A DNA stretch of 64,000 nucleotides from an uncultured Bacteroidales bacterium. Lineage in GTDB: Bacteria > Bacteroidota > Bacteroidia > Bacteroidales > JAUNSR01. The notes beneath the pieces are model-generated. The model saw only the letters and a list, made by a program, of their open reading frames with translations, did not search any database and was not told where the DNA came from. Both the position numbers and the translations under genes were made by a program. The stretch spans positions 1 through 64,000 of the forward strand of contig CAMTOJ010000012.1 in assembly GCA_947074145.1 (NCBI GenBank). Reading direction: 5' to 3'. Shown in pieces: positions 1 to 12,168 of this stretch. Position 1 is the first letter of the stretch. Every line of letters starts with the position of its first letter.

Positions 1-2
1 CT

Positions 3-929
3 TACGGAAGAGCTGATAAAGCAGCAAACTGGCTTCTTATGTCAAGACTTCTTCTTAATGCAGAGGTATATACTGGTTCTCCAAGATGGAATGATGCAGC
101 AACTTATTCTAAAAAGATCATCGACTCTCCATATTCTATGATAGATAATTACAAATATCTGTTTATGGGCGATAATGATGGTTCTGCAGTAAATAACTCA
201 AAAGATGAAATCATTCTTCCTATTTCAGTTCACTATTCTATGACAAGAAGTTGGACTACAGGATTTTTCCTTCTTGCTTCAACACACATGTCGGATATGC
301 CGGCTTGGGGTATAGATGACGGATGGGCAGGAAATAGAGCAAGATCTTCTCTTGTAAACAAGTTCTTCGAAACAGGAATTCCGGGAAATGCTGATCTCTC
401 TGATCTTTCTACTCTTGAAGATGAAAGAGCTATGTTTTTTGCAAAAGACAGAACTTTGGAAATTGAAAATGTCAATGTGTTTGAACAAGGTTTTTCTGTA
501 TCTAAATTCTCTAACCTGAGAGCTGACGGAGAAAAACCAAACGATAATAAAAGTCCGGATATGGATGTTCCTTTCTTAAGAACAGCCGAAGCATATCTTA
601 CTTATGCTGAAGCTTCTTTAAGATCAGGAAACAGTGGTGAGGCATTATGGGCCGTTAACCTAGTAAGAAACAGAGCTGGAGCTCGTTCTTTCACATCTGT
701 TACACTTGATGACATCCTTGATGAAAAAGCAAGAGAGTTCTTTTTTGAAGGTCACAGAAGAACAGATCTTATAAGATACGGATATTTTGGTGGTTCATCC
801 GCTTATACTTATGAATGGAAAGGTGGAGCAAGATATGGTTCAAACTTCAGAGATATTTATAATCTCTTTCCTATTCCCGACTCAGACCTGAATGCAAATC
901 ATAATTTGATTCAGAATCCTGGTTATTAA
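3..929 (+). CDS. SusD/RagB family nutrient-binding outer membrane lipoprotein, C-terminal part (5' end outside window)
   Basis: Frame open to the left edge (YGRADKAANWLLMSRLLLNAEVYTG...), SusD-type TPR motif and C-terminal 'KAREFFFEGHRRTDLIRYGYF ... LFPIPDSDLNANHNLIQNPGY'. Confidence 0.93.
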   Translation, partial: YGRADKAANWLLMSRLLLNAEVYTGSPRWNDAATYSKKIIDSPYSMIDNYKYLFMGDNDGSAVNNSKDEIILPISVHYSMTRSWTTGFFLLASTHMSDMPAWGIDDGWAGNRARSSLVNKFFETGIPGNADLSDLSTLEDERAMFFAKDRTLEIENVNVFEQGFSVSKFSNLRADGEKPNDNKSPDMDVPFLRTAEAYLTYAEASLRSGNSGEALWAVNLVRNRAGARSFTSVTLDDILDEKAREFFFEGHRRTDLIRYGYFGGSSAYTYEWKGGARYGSNFRDIYNLFPIPDSDLNANHNLIQNPGY

Positions 930-936
930 TTAAAAT

Positions 937-2157
937 GTGAAAATGAATATGAAAAAAATAGCATTTATTTTAGCTTTAGGTATGCCATTGGCTTTTATGT
1001 CATGTGAAAAGGATGATGCAAAATCAATGATTAATATCGAATCGCAGACAGGAACACTTTCATTTAAACTTTTTGATTTAGAAGACAGTTCAGAGATCTT
1101 TGAAATTCTTGAAGAAAATATGAGTGAAGTATTCAAGACTTTAAGTTATGAAAGACCTGATTTTGGTATAACTCTTGCTCATACTTATTCTTTAGAAGCT
1201 TCTTTAGATGAAACTTTTCCTACAAGTAAGACAATTGCTCTTACTTCAAGCAGCAATGATGAAGAAATAGAAATCGTTACAACGAACATAAATACTACAA
1301 TTCTAAGACTTATTGCTTTAGAAGAGACAGAGCAAGAGAATGGAGCAGAAACTCGCACTGATGATGAAGATCTGATTCCTGTTCAAAAAGTATACATTAG
1401 AGTAAAATGTGTGGTAAGTACAGCTACAGAAGGACCAACTAATCCAAATCCGATTGTTAAACCGGCTTATTCTAACCCTATAGCTCTTAGTATACGTCCA
1501 TTCCAAAGTAAAGAGGCTGCTATCCCTGCAACATACTATATAATAGGTCTTGGAGACGGATGGGATAACGATCCTGCATTCATCGGAACATCTTTAATTC
1601 CTTTGAGTATGACTCCGAATTATGAATATGATGCAATTGAAGGTCATGGAATCTTTACTCATACTGCATACATAAGAGATGATCAGGGATTCAAACTTAT
1701 TGGTACACCGGGAAATTGGGACGATCAATGGGGTACCGGAGATGCCGGTTATGTTTTCCAAGATGGTGGTTCAGGTAACATTACAGTTCCTGCAAACGGT
1801 TTCTATACTATAACTCTTAATACAATTACTAATGAGTTAAGCATTGATCCCGCAACAGTAACACCGGTTGAATATCAATTTATTGAATTGATTGGTGATT
1901 ATAACGGATGGAGCAATGAAACTGTAGTTCTAAACATTACTCCGGGAAGTAACGGTTATATATGGTATACGGATATCACTATTCCTGATGGAGGTATTAA
2001 GTTCCGTGCTGATGGTGATTGGGCTGTAAAAGATTGGGGTGGTGATACATTCCCATTCTGTACAAAACCTTCAGGAGGTAATATTCCTGCTACTGAAGGC
2101 TCTTACAGAGTAGTATTCAATCAACTTGACGGTTGTTACATGTTCTTCAAAAAATAA
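937..2157 (+). CDS. SusE/SusF-family starch-binding outer membrane lipoprotein
   Basis: Lipobox-like N-terminus (MPLAFMSCEKDD), position directly after SusD, two C-terminal modules with 'YYIIGLGDGWDND...' / 'FIELIGDYNGWSNE...' typical of SusE/F. Confidence 0.85.
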   Translation: MKMNMKKIAFILALGMPLAFMSCEKDDAKSMINIESQTGTLSFKLFDLEDSSEIFEILEENMSEVFKTLSYERPDFGITLAHTYSLEASLDETFPTSKTIALTSSSNDEEIEIVTTNINTTILRLIALEETEQENGAETRTDDEDLIPVQKVYIRVKCVVSTATEGPTNPNPIVKPAYSNPIALSIRPFQSKEAAIPATYYIIGLGDGWDNDPAFIGTSLIPLSMTPNYEYDAIEGHGIFTHTAYIRDDQGFKLIGTPGNWDDQWGTGDAGYVFQDGGSGNITVPANGFYTITLNTITNELSIDPATVTPVEYQFIELIGDYNGWSNETVVLNITPGSNGYIWYTDITIPDGGIKFRADGDWAVKDWGGDTFPFCTKPSGGNIPATEGSYRVVFNQLDGCYMFFKK

Positions 2158-2178
2158 CAAACAAATATTTCAAACTAA

Positions 2179-4428
<2,250 letters not shown>

Positions 4429-4462
4429 GCATATCTTTTTTATTAGAAGAATTCAAAAAAGC

Positions 4463-4505
4463 AATATTGTTCGGGATTTATCAATCCGTAAATCCCGACG
4501 ATATT
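4463..4505 (+). terminator. Intercistronic hairpin between GH97 and pullulanase genes
   Basis: aatattgttcgggattta-tcaatccg-taaatcccgacgatatt inverted repeat; weak T-run. Confidence 0.45.
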
Positions 4506-4614
4506 TCTTAATCTCAATCGTTTGTTAAATATATTAAATAAATATTGGTATAATAAATAATTACTTCTTAGAATAATATTTACATTTCAATTTAAATGTC
4601 TTAATACCATTTAA

Positions 4615-6672
4615 ATGAAAAATAAAAACAAAGAAACTAATATGAGAAATTTACTTGTTAATGCCGGAAGCGCGGCAATGATTGCACTATCTTTAGTTAC
4701 TGTCATTCCTGATATGCAGGCAAAAGAAGCTTACAGATCTTCGGTAAATTACAGCTTGCTTCCGTCTTACAATGGTGAAGATCTTGAATTGTCTCACGAT
4801 TCAAAAAGTTTTAACTTCAAACTTTGGTCCCCTTTCGCAAAGGAAGCAAGAGTTAAAATTTATAAGAACGGTGTAGGTGGAGAGGCTGAAAATATTTTCA
4901 ATATGACTCTTGACAGAAACACCGGTGTATGGAGCTATACTTCTGATGAAAATCTGATGGATAAATTCTATACTTTCCAAATCAATAATAATGGTCAATG
5001 GCTGGATGAAACACCTGGTGTATGGGCTAAGGCTGTTGGTGTTAACGGACTACGTGCTGCTATTATCGATTTCAATAAAACAAACCCAATTGGTTGGGAA
5101 ACAGATAAAGGTCCTGAAGTAAAAAACATTACAGATGTTATCATTTACGAAATGCACTACCGTGATTTCTCTATGCACAAAAATTCAGGAATTACAAATA
5201 AGGGTAAATATGTTGCTCTTCTTGAAGATGGTACATTGTCTCTAAACGGAGAGAAAACCGGTATCGACCATATTAAAGAGCTAGGCATCACTCATGTCCA
5301 TATCCTTCCTTCTTATGACTACAATAGTATAGACGAATCTCAACTTCCGTCTAATCAATATAACTGGGGATACGACCCTATCAACTACAATGTTCCTGAG
5401 GGTTCATACTCTACTAACCCTGTTGATCCTTATTCTCGAATAAGAGAAATGAAGCAGATGATAAAAGCTCTTCATGATGCAGGTATTGGTGTTATCATGG
5501 ATGTGGTTTACAATCATACAGGTATAACAGAAGGATCAAACTTCGAACTTACTGCTCCGGGGTATTATTATCGCAAACGTCAGGACGGAACTTTTTCTGA
5601 TGCCTCAGGTTGCGGAAATGAAACAGCTTCCGACAGACAACAAATGAGAAATTTCATTGTTAACTCCATTAAATATTGGATGGAAGAATTTCATATCGAC
5701 GGATTCCGTTTCGACCTTATGGCAATCCACGATATTGAAACAATGAATGAAGTTGCTAAAGTTGCCAAGTCTGTTAATCCGTCTGCTTTCATATACGGAG
5801 AGGGTTGGACGGCCGGAGATTCTCCTCTTCCAATCGAACATCGTGCTCTAAAAGAGAATGTTGATAAAATGACTAATATTGCCGTATTCAGCGATGATAT
5901 TCGCGATGCTGTAAAAGGCCATTATTCAAATGAAAAAGACAGAGGTTTTGCTACAGGAAAAGAGGGTAACGAAGAAACTGTAAAAATCGGAATTGTAGCC
6001 GCGACTGCTCATCCTCAGGTAAACTACAAAAAAGGAAACAATTCTAAGTTTGCTTATGCCTCATCTCCTACTCAGATTATCAATTATGTATCTTGTCACG
6101 ACGATTTGACACTTACTGATAAACTTGCTATCTCTTTGGAAGGTGCTTCTGTTGAAGATCGAATAAGTGCTGCTAAACTTGCTCAAACAATTGTATTTAC
6201 TTCTCAGGGTACTCCATTTATGTTTGCCGGAGAAGAAGTATTCAGAGATAAACAGGGTGTTCACAACTCTTATAAATCACCTGATTCAATTAATGCTATT
6301 GACTGGAATCAAAAGAAAGAATACCGCGATCTTTTCGATTACTACAAAAATCTTATAGCTCTTCGTAAAGCTCATCCTGCTTTTAGAATGACATCTGCAA
6401 AGGATGTTGCTAAGAATATTGTATTCGATAATGTCAAAGAACCTAATCTTATCTCTTATTCTATTAAGAATAATGCTAATGGAGATGAATGGTATGAAAT
6501 CAAACTTGTTTTCAACGGATCTGATAAAGATCAAAACGTGAAGATTTCAAAAGCAGATTGGACAATAATTGCAAATGACGGACAACTTGACAAAGATGGA
6601 ATTGGAACTACAAAAGGAGGATCTATCAAAGTCTCCCCTCGTTCTGCTCTTATTTTGGCAAGAAAAAAATAA
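4615..6672 (+). CDS. pulA: Type I pullulanase (GH13 with N-terminal CBM48-like region), secreted
   Basis: 'NQYNWGYDPINYNVPEGSYSTNP', 'GVIMDVVYNHTG', 'DGFRFDLMAIHD', 'YGEGWTAGDSPL', 'NYVSCHDDLTLTDKL' are pullulanase/GH13 signatures. Start may be the internal ATG at 4642. Confidence 0.93.
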   Translation: MKNKNKETNMRNLLVNAGSAAMIALSLVTVIPDMQAKEAYRSSVNYSLLPSYNGEDLELSHDSKSFNFKLWSPFAKEARVKIYKNGVGGEAENIFNMTLDRNTGVWSYTSDENLMDKFYTFQINNNGQWLDETPGVWAKAVGVNGLRAAIIDFNKTNPIGWETDKGPEVKNITDVIIYEMHYRDFSMHKNSGITNKGKYVALLEDGTLSLNGEKTGIDHIKELGITHVHILPSYDYNSIDESQLPSNQYNWGYDPINYNVPEGSYSTNPVDPYSRIREMKQMIKALHDAGIGVIMDVVYNHTGITEGSNFELTAPGYYYRKRQDGTFSDASGCGNETASDRQQMRNFIVNSIKYWMEEFHIDGFRFDLMAIHDIETMNEVAKVAKSVNPSAFIYGEGWTAGDSPLPIEHRALKENVDKMTNIAVFSDDIRDAVKGHYSNEKDRGFATGKEGNEETVKIGIVAATAHPQVNYKKGNNSKFAYASSPTQIINYVSCHDDLTLTDKLAISLEGASVEDRISAAKLAQTIVFTSQGTPFMFAGEEVFRDKQGVHNSYKSPDSINAIDWNQKKEYRDLFDYYKNLIALRKAHPAFRMTSAKDVAKNIVFDNVKEPNLISYSIKNNANGDEWYEIKLVFNGSDKDQNVKISKADWTIIANDGQLDKDGIGTTKGGSIKVSPRSALILARKK

Positions 6673-6794
6673 ATAAAAGAGATTTCATAAATTAATAAAA
6701 ACGAAAAACATAGCATATTCCGAAAATTATCTTTCATACACCTTAACCTAAACCTTAAACTTTACTAGAACGTTTTTATTAATTAATTGAGTAA

Positions 6795-6834
6795 AGGGCT
6801 GTTGCGATGGATATCGCGGCAGCCTTGTTTTTTT
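6795..6834 (+). terminator. Rho-independent terminator downstream of pullulanase
   Basis: ggctgttgcgat-ggat-atcgcggcagcc stem with G-T wobbles, followed by ttgttttttt. Confidence 0.8.
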
Positions 6835-7009
6835 GTTCTTATTCAATATATGTTTGTCGATGTTCGCTTTAATGAGGAACTTGTCTATGTATTCCCTACT
6901 TCTACTGAGATGGATAACATTGTTACCATTTTATACTGAGCACTTAAAGGCATTTGTTAAATAGATTTATACAACCAATAATACTAATATTATATTAGCA
7001 TTTAGATGG

Positions 7010-7105
7010 ATATCCACCTGTATTAATACGTCATCCCCTTGAAGAAAGTTGCTCAAGGGGCAATTGTTTCAGGTATATATCCACCTGTATTAATACGTCA
7101 TCCCC
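7010..7105. repeat. Two direct copies of a 29-bp repeat (7010-7038 and 7077-7105)
   Basis: atatccacctgtattaatacgtcatcccc occurs twice at 67-bp spacing; each copy contains the 10-bp palindrome GTATTAATAC. Confidence 0.9.
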
Positions 7106-7716
7106 CCTGATGTTATCTTTAAATTCTCAGGAATGTTAATCAAAAAGCTATACACTCAAGTTAAATCATTATTAATTAAATTAAAACCAAGAAGATAATT
7201 ATTCATTTTATTTATTACAATGGACTCTTTTTTTGCCTCCTTCTCCTTTTTTATATCCTTCTCCATTTTTTATTCTCTCCATCATTTTTTCATCTTTCTC
7301 TAGCATTTTTTCATTCCAAAGCTATAACCACAAAACTCGAAAGCTACTTCCGGATAGTACGTTAGCTATGACGGATTTGCTTATTAGCTAATGTGTAAGT
7401 CAATCGTAGCTTTGGTGTTTCTGATCATTGCTAACGAATATAACAGAGGTAGTTTTGGTGGAGAAAAAGTGTAAGCAGAGATTTGAAAAGGTTTTCGGGT
7501 TTAGTAATTTCAGGTTAATGTTGTTGGATTTTAGATTGCGCTGAAATAAGGATCATATTAGAAAAGTATAGTATTATGGTTTAATTTTGTTGAATAGTAA
7601 ATGATTTAAAGAAGATAAAATGAGTTATTATTTAATATGCGACGAGTTTAAGTAGAAGGTTTGTTATTATTTTCCTGATAATATTTGAATATAGCGGTTA
7701 TTTATCCTTGTACATA

Positions 7717-7752
7717 CAAAAAAGGCATCCCCTTTTTCGGGGATGCCTTTCT
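7717..7752 (-). terminator. Strong terminator hairpin downstream of the PPIase gene (bidirectional)
   Basis: aaaggcatcccc-tttttc-ggggatgccttt perfect 12-bp stem flanked by A/T runs. Confidence 0.85.
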
Positions 7753-7772
7753 TATTCTTTTATAATTGCTTA

Positions 7773-9917
7773 TTAATAGAAATTGATTCTATTGTCTTCA
7801 ATTTTTGCTTTATTTTTTAGAACTTCCATTGCTTGGTATTGCATTCTATAAGTCATGCTATTCTCAAGTGTTTTCTTTTCTTCTTCTTCATTAAATGTTG
7901 CTTCTGAAGGAGTCTTGTTATATACACTATATACATAAACAGCATTTTTACCTGCGATAGGTCCTTGTATTGTATTTTGTTTCACATAAGGAGCCAAACC
8001 TGATAAAACAGCCTCTGTACCAAGACCTGTAATACGAGTTGTATTGAAGTTTACAAATTTTGCGGTATCAATTGATGCACCCATCTCTTTTGCATAAGCA
8101 TCTAAAGATGTATATCCTTTAGCTTTAAGATCTTGTACTAGTTTAGCACCTTTCTTTTCTGATGCAATTTCATTTCTCAAATTATTCTCAACCTGAGCAA
8201 GAGGAGTATATCCAGCAGGAGTCTCACCAGTTAATGCTAAAACAAGAAATTTATTATCAATTTCAAAAATTTCAGAAACAGAACCCACTTTTGAATGGAA
8301 TGCCCAACGTACGGCCTGCCGTGCATTTTGAATATTTCCGATTGTAGCATCACTTGTCGATAATCTAGCTGCTGTCATAAGATTAAATCCATTCTCTGCA
8401 GCATTTTTTTCTAATGCTTCTACATTGTTATTATTAGCAACAAACTGATTAACTCTACTATAAGTACTCTGGATAGTTCTACTTGACGGTGTAACACTAA
8501 TAGAATATTCTGCTATGTTTGCCTTTTTAATATCTTTAGTCTTTTCAGTTACTTCAACAACATGTATTCCGTAATCTGTACGAATAGTAAAATAAGTTTT
8601 TAGTTTTGCATCAAAACAAGCATTTTTAAATATCTGTCCTACATTTCTTAGAGCAGTAAGTTCTGTGAACCAACCAAGATTTCCACCATTGGCTGCTGAA
8701 TTTCTATCGATCGAGAACTGATTTGCAAGTTCTGCAAAATTACCTTTCTTAGCCTGAAGTACATTTAAGATACTATCTGCAAGTGCTATACCTTGTGCTT
8801 CATTCTGAAGAGAAATCATAATATGTCTTGCTTGAATTGAGTCAGGACCATTCTTTCTTCCCATCAATCGATACATTCTGTACTCATCACTTTCCAAATA
8901 AGGACCGAAAACATCATTTATTGTAGCTGTTTCTGCAAATTGTTTCTCATCCGGAGAAAGAGTTGAAAGAGCAACATAAGCATCAATATATGGAGTTTCT
9001 GAACTTAAGTTTACAAAATCTGAGATTTCAGTTGTTGTAGCAAACTCTTCTCTAAGACTTGTTATCTCTTTCTCTGCATCTTGATAATCTGCTTCACTTG
9101 GTAGAATATCAACATAGAAATATTTTGCAGAACGAGTTGCTCCTTGTTTGAAACGAGAATCTTTCAATTTTGCGTAAAGATCTGAAATTTCCGATTTCGA
9201 AACTGACACGATCGAATCTGGCACAGTCCTTAGACTCTGACGAACATATGCGAAATCACTATTGATTTTTCCTCCGTCAAAGTTCTGTTTTACATCAAGC
9301 TTATTTGGCATGATTGTTCTTGAAAGAAGTGTTGTATATTTATCTTCAAGTCTTTGTTTTTTGATTGTTTTTTCCCAAAACAACCAAAACTGTCTTGCCT
9401 GTATAAGTTCCTGGCTAGCTACTCCTCCCTGAGCTCCATCTTCAATGCTTGTAACGGTATTGACAAAATTGATTAACATATTTCTATCAAATTCACCTGT
9501 TTGTTGGTTACGGAAAAACGGCATCTGCTGAAGAATAGGAGAAATATTATCTCCACTAACCATGTCTGTAAGCTCCTCTACGCTTACTGTCATTCCAAGT
9601 TTATCGGCTTCTTCGGTTACTAGAGTTTCACGAACAAGGTTATCATAGACCTGTGTATTTATCTGTTGGTAATATTCTGCCGGAAGATTGTTTTGTCCTG
9701 TCTGTAGTTGATAAATTTCAGTAAGATCGTTGACATTTTTCTGGAATGTTTCATAAGTGATTTTTTCACCATTGATTACCATTACTTTGTTTTGTGACTG
9801 TTGCCACCATGCCTGACCTCCACTAAAAAGGTCTCCGATAATAAAAGCAAACAACGCCACCCCTATTGCCGTTACCAAAAGAGCTGCTTTGCTTCTAATT
9901 TTTTCTAATGTAGCCAT
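7773..9917 (-). CDS. Peptidylprolyl isomerase, PpiD/SurA type (SurA_N plus PPIC rotamase), membrane anchored
   Basis: N-terminal 'MATLEKIRSKAALLVTAIGVALFAFIIGDLFSGG', parvulin segment 'RHIMISLQNEAQGIALADSILNVLQAKKGNFAELANQFSIDRNSAANGGNLGWFTE'. Confidence 0.92.
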   Translation of the reverse strand: MATLEKIRSKAALLVTAIGVALFAFIIGDLFSGGQAWWQQSQNKVMVINGEKITYETFQKNVNDLTEIYQLQTGQNNLPAEYYQQINTQVYDNLVRETLVTEEADKLGMTVSVEELTDMVSGDNISPILQQMPFFRNQQTGEFDRNMLINFVNTVTSIEDGAQGGVASQELIQARQFWLFWEKTIKKQRLEDKYTTLLSRTIMPNKLDVKQNFDGGKINSDFAYVRQSLRTVPDSIVSVSKSEISDLYAKLKDSRFKQGATRSAKYFYVDILPSEADYQDAEKEITSLREEFATTTEISDFVNLSSETPYIDAYVALSTLSPDEKQFAETATINDVFGPYLESDEYRMYRLMGRKNGPDSIQARHIMISLQNEAQGIALADSILNVLQAKKGNFAELANQFSIDRNSAANGGNLGWFTELTALRNVGQIFKNACFDAKLKTYFTIRTDYGIHVVEVTEKTKDIKKANIAEYSISVTPSSRTIQSTYSRVNQFVANNNNVEALEKNAAENGFNLMTAARLSTSDATIGNIQNARQAVRWAFHSKVGSVSEIFEIDNKFLVLALTGETPAGYTPLAQVENNLRNEIASEKKGAKLVQDLKAKGYTSLDAYAKEMGASIDTAKFVNFNTTRITGLGTEAVLSGLAPYVKQNTIQGPIAGKNAVYVYSVYNKTPSEATFNEEEEKKTLENSMTYRMQYQAMEVLKNKAKIEDNRINFY

Positions 9918-10034
9918 TGTATTATTGTTAATTATTATTCATTTTTTCTATAAGGCGTACGAAGATACAAAAATAGACAATAAAATCTGTATATAAATAT
10001 AAAAAAATAGTCCCTGAGGCATGTTCAAAAGCAC

Positions 10035-11294
10035 TTATGCAATTTTCAAACGTACTAGATCAATCCTTGCAGTTGCAATTTTCATTATCTTTATTTTAAA
10101 ATTTCCTATTTCTAGATCGTCATGCAATTTAGGTATTGTTTTGTAGTAATGTAAGATGAAACCGGCAAGTGTTGAATACTCATCAGACTCAGGAATTTCG
10201 AGATCAAAAAGCTCATTTATCTTCTCTATTTCCAATCGTCCGGAAAGTTCATACTCACCCTCTCCTATCTGTTTTGCTACATAAAACTTATTGTCGTGCT
10301 CATCTTCAAAATCACCGAATATCTCTTCAAAGAGATCCTCCATCGTTATTACACCGGCAGTTCCTCCAAACTCATCAACAACTGCTGCTATACTTTTCTT
10401 TTTTTCAAGTAGTTGCTTCATCAGTTTATTTGCCGACATGGTTTCGGGAACAATGGGAATTGTGATTATCTTCTGAGTCCACTCTTTGGGCCTTTTAAAC
10501 ATCTCAGAAGAGTGGATATAACCTATTATGTTGTCTATATTTCCTTTATATACCGGAATTTTTGAATATCCCGTTTCAATAAAAATATTGCTTAAAACCG
10601 ATAGCGAAGTTTCTATATTTACTGCAGTCAATTCAGTTCTGGGGATCATACAATCACGCACTTTCAAGGACGAAAAATCAAGTGCGTTCTGAAACAATTT
10701 CACCTCATGATCATTTGGCGCTTCTGTAGTAGAATCATCAATACTTTTTTGTATAAAAAAATCAAGATCAACTCTCGTTATAAGCCTTGCATCTTTATCT
10801 TTCAACATTTTAACCCCAAGCATTTTTAATATACGCTTTGCTAAAAAAGTAGTAAAAATAGCAACGGGCCAAAGAATTATATAGATTAGAAATAATGGTA
10901 AAGCAAAAATATTTAATGAAAAGTTTGGATTTATCTTAAACAACGTTTTGGGAAGAAATTCCGCAGTAACTAGTATTATAAGTGTTGATATAATAGTTTG
11001 AATCACAACTATCACCGCATCATTGTTTATGATTTTAGCGATAGAAGGTTCAAGCAATAATGACATTAATATACCATAAATTACAAGTGCAATATTATTA
11101 CCTACAAGCATAGTGGAAATAAAAACCTCGCTATTCTTATAAAATATCTCTAAAATAGAAGATGTGAAACCTTTCTTCTTCTTATCAAGCTCATACCTCA
11201 CTTTATTCGATGAAACGAATGCTATTTCTATACCCGAAAAAAATCCGGAGAAAATAAGTGCGATTATTATATATATTATATATCCCGTATCCAT
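10035..11294 (-). CDS. Hemolysin/CorC-family protein (DUF21, CBS pair, CorC_HlyC domain)
   Basis: DUF21-like N-terminal membrane segments, 'VRDCMIPRTELTAVNIE', 'IAAVVDEFGGTAGVITMEDLFEEIFGDFEDEHD'. Confidence 0.92.
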   Translation of the reverse strand: MDTGYIIYIIIALIFSGFFSGIEIAFVSSNKVRYELDKKKKGFTSSILEIFYKNSEVFISTMLVGNNIALVIYGILMSLLLEPSIAKIINNDAVIVVIQTIISTLIILVTAEFLPKTLFKINPNFSLNIFALPLFLIYIILWPVAIFTTFLAKRILKMLGVKMLKDKDARLITRVDLDFFIQKSIDDSTTEAPNDHEVKLFQNALDFSSLKVRDCMIPRTELTAVNIETSLSVLSNIFIETGYSKIPVYKGNIDNIIGYIHSSEMFKRPKEWTQKIITIPIVPETMSANKLMKQLLEKKKSIAAVVDEFGGTAGVITMEDLFEEIFGDFEDEHDNKFYVAKQIGEGEYELSGRLEIEKINELFDLEIPESDEYSTLAGFILHYYKTIPKLHDDLEIGNFKIKIMKIATARIDLVRLKIA

Positions 11295-11396
11295 CTGTCT
11301 TTTAAATTATTAAAAAATTATTTCAAATTTATTGATAATTTGAGTTCTATATATTTAAATTTGGAATATGTGCGATAATACTACAGGAAAACACAA

Positions 11397-11999
11397 TTAT
11401 TTATCATTACCAATCGTATCATTATTAATTGTATTCGTTTTATCAACTTCATCATTCACATATATGATTGCATTGGTATTTAAAATCTGATAGTCACTCA
11501 TCGATTCATCAGAAATAAAACCATATCCTTCTAGTATATACTCAATTGTTTCAATTCTGATAAATTTATCAGAATATATCTTTTGTTTTTTTTGATCCCA
11601 AAAAAGCTCTTCTGTTAGGAATCTCTCGTGCTTTTGATTGAATACCTCTACATTTCCAACCAATCTCCAAAGCTTTTCATTAGAAAAGAAATAAGCTGTA
11701 TCTCCTGCAATACTTGCTTCAGCCTGATATACGGAATCGAATTTCTCAACAAATATTTTTTCCGGAAAATACCAATATGGAGATACAGTTTTGTCGTAAA
11801 CCTCCCAAATCTTTGCATTTATCCTGTACTTCGTAACTCCCGAATCAGAAATAAGTGTCACAACATCTTCACTATGTAATGTTGGTTTAACCTCTTCTTC
11901 TTGGGTTACTATGTTTTGCTCTTTCTCAGGACCTTTACAACAGTAAATATACGGGATAAGCATCGCCACCATCCCTATTGAAAAATATCGTGTAAACAT
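11397..11999 (-). CDS. lptC: LPS export ABC transporter periplasmic protein LptC
   Basis: LptC-type 'TLISDSGVTKYRINAKIWEVYDKTVSPYWYFPEKIFVEKFD...ADTAYFFSNEKLWRLVGNVEVFN..FLTEELFWDQKKQKIYSDKFIRIET' and conserved Bacteroidetes context with CoaX/OMP/TPR genes. Confidence 0.88.
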   Translation of the reverse strand: MFTRYFSIGMVAMLIPYIYCCKGPEKEQNIVTQEEEVKPTLHSEDVVTLISDSGVTKYRINAKIWEVYDKTVSPYWYFPEKIFVEKFDSVYQAEASIAGDTAYFFSNEKLWRLVGNVEVFNQKHERFLTEELFWDQKKQKIYSDKFIRIETIEYILEGYGFISDESMSDYQILNTNAIIYVNDEVDKTNTINNDTIGNDK

Positions 12000-12076
12000 T
12001 AATATATAACAAATTATTTAACCGATAGACCGGAAAACTAATGTTAATTCCAGGCTTCATAGACAAAAATAAACAT

Positions 12077-12133
12077 AAAAGCTATATATCTAACCATATT
12101 GAATAAATATGAATTAAATATATAGCTTTTGTG
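12077..12133 (-). terminator. Hairpin downstream of TPR gene
   Basis: aaaagctatatat ... atatatagctttt inverted repeat immediately after the 12169-13524 gene. Confidence 0.5.
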
Positions 12134-12168
12134 CTTAAATATATAAAATATCTATTTTACTTATAGAA

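Noticed and set aside
7010-7105. CRISPR-like geometry: two 29-bp repeats separated by 38 bp
   Set aside because: Only two copies, no cas genes in the window, and the spacer forms a hairpin with the end of the repeat. Reported as a repeat pair instead.
6672-7772. Insertion sequence or transposon remnant in the 1.1 kb intergenic region
   Set aside because: No transposase-like translation, no clear terminal inverted repeats and no target-site duplication recognised; only short repeats and dyads.
10169-10476. + strand ORFs of 98 and 61 aa opposite the CorC/HlyC gene
   Set aside because: Opposite strand to a conserved CBS/CorC coding region; no family features.
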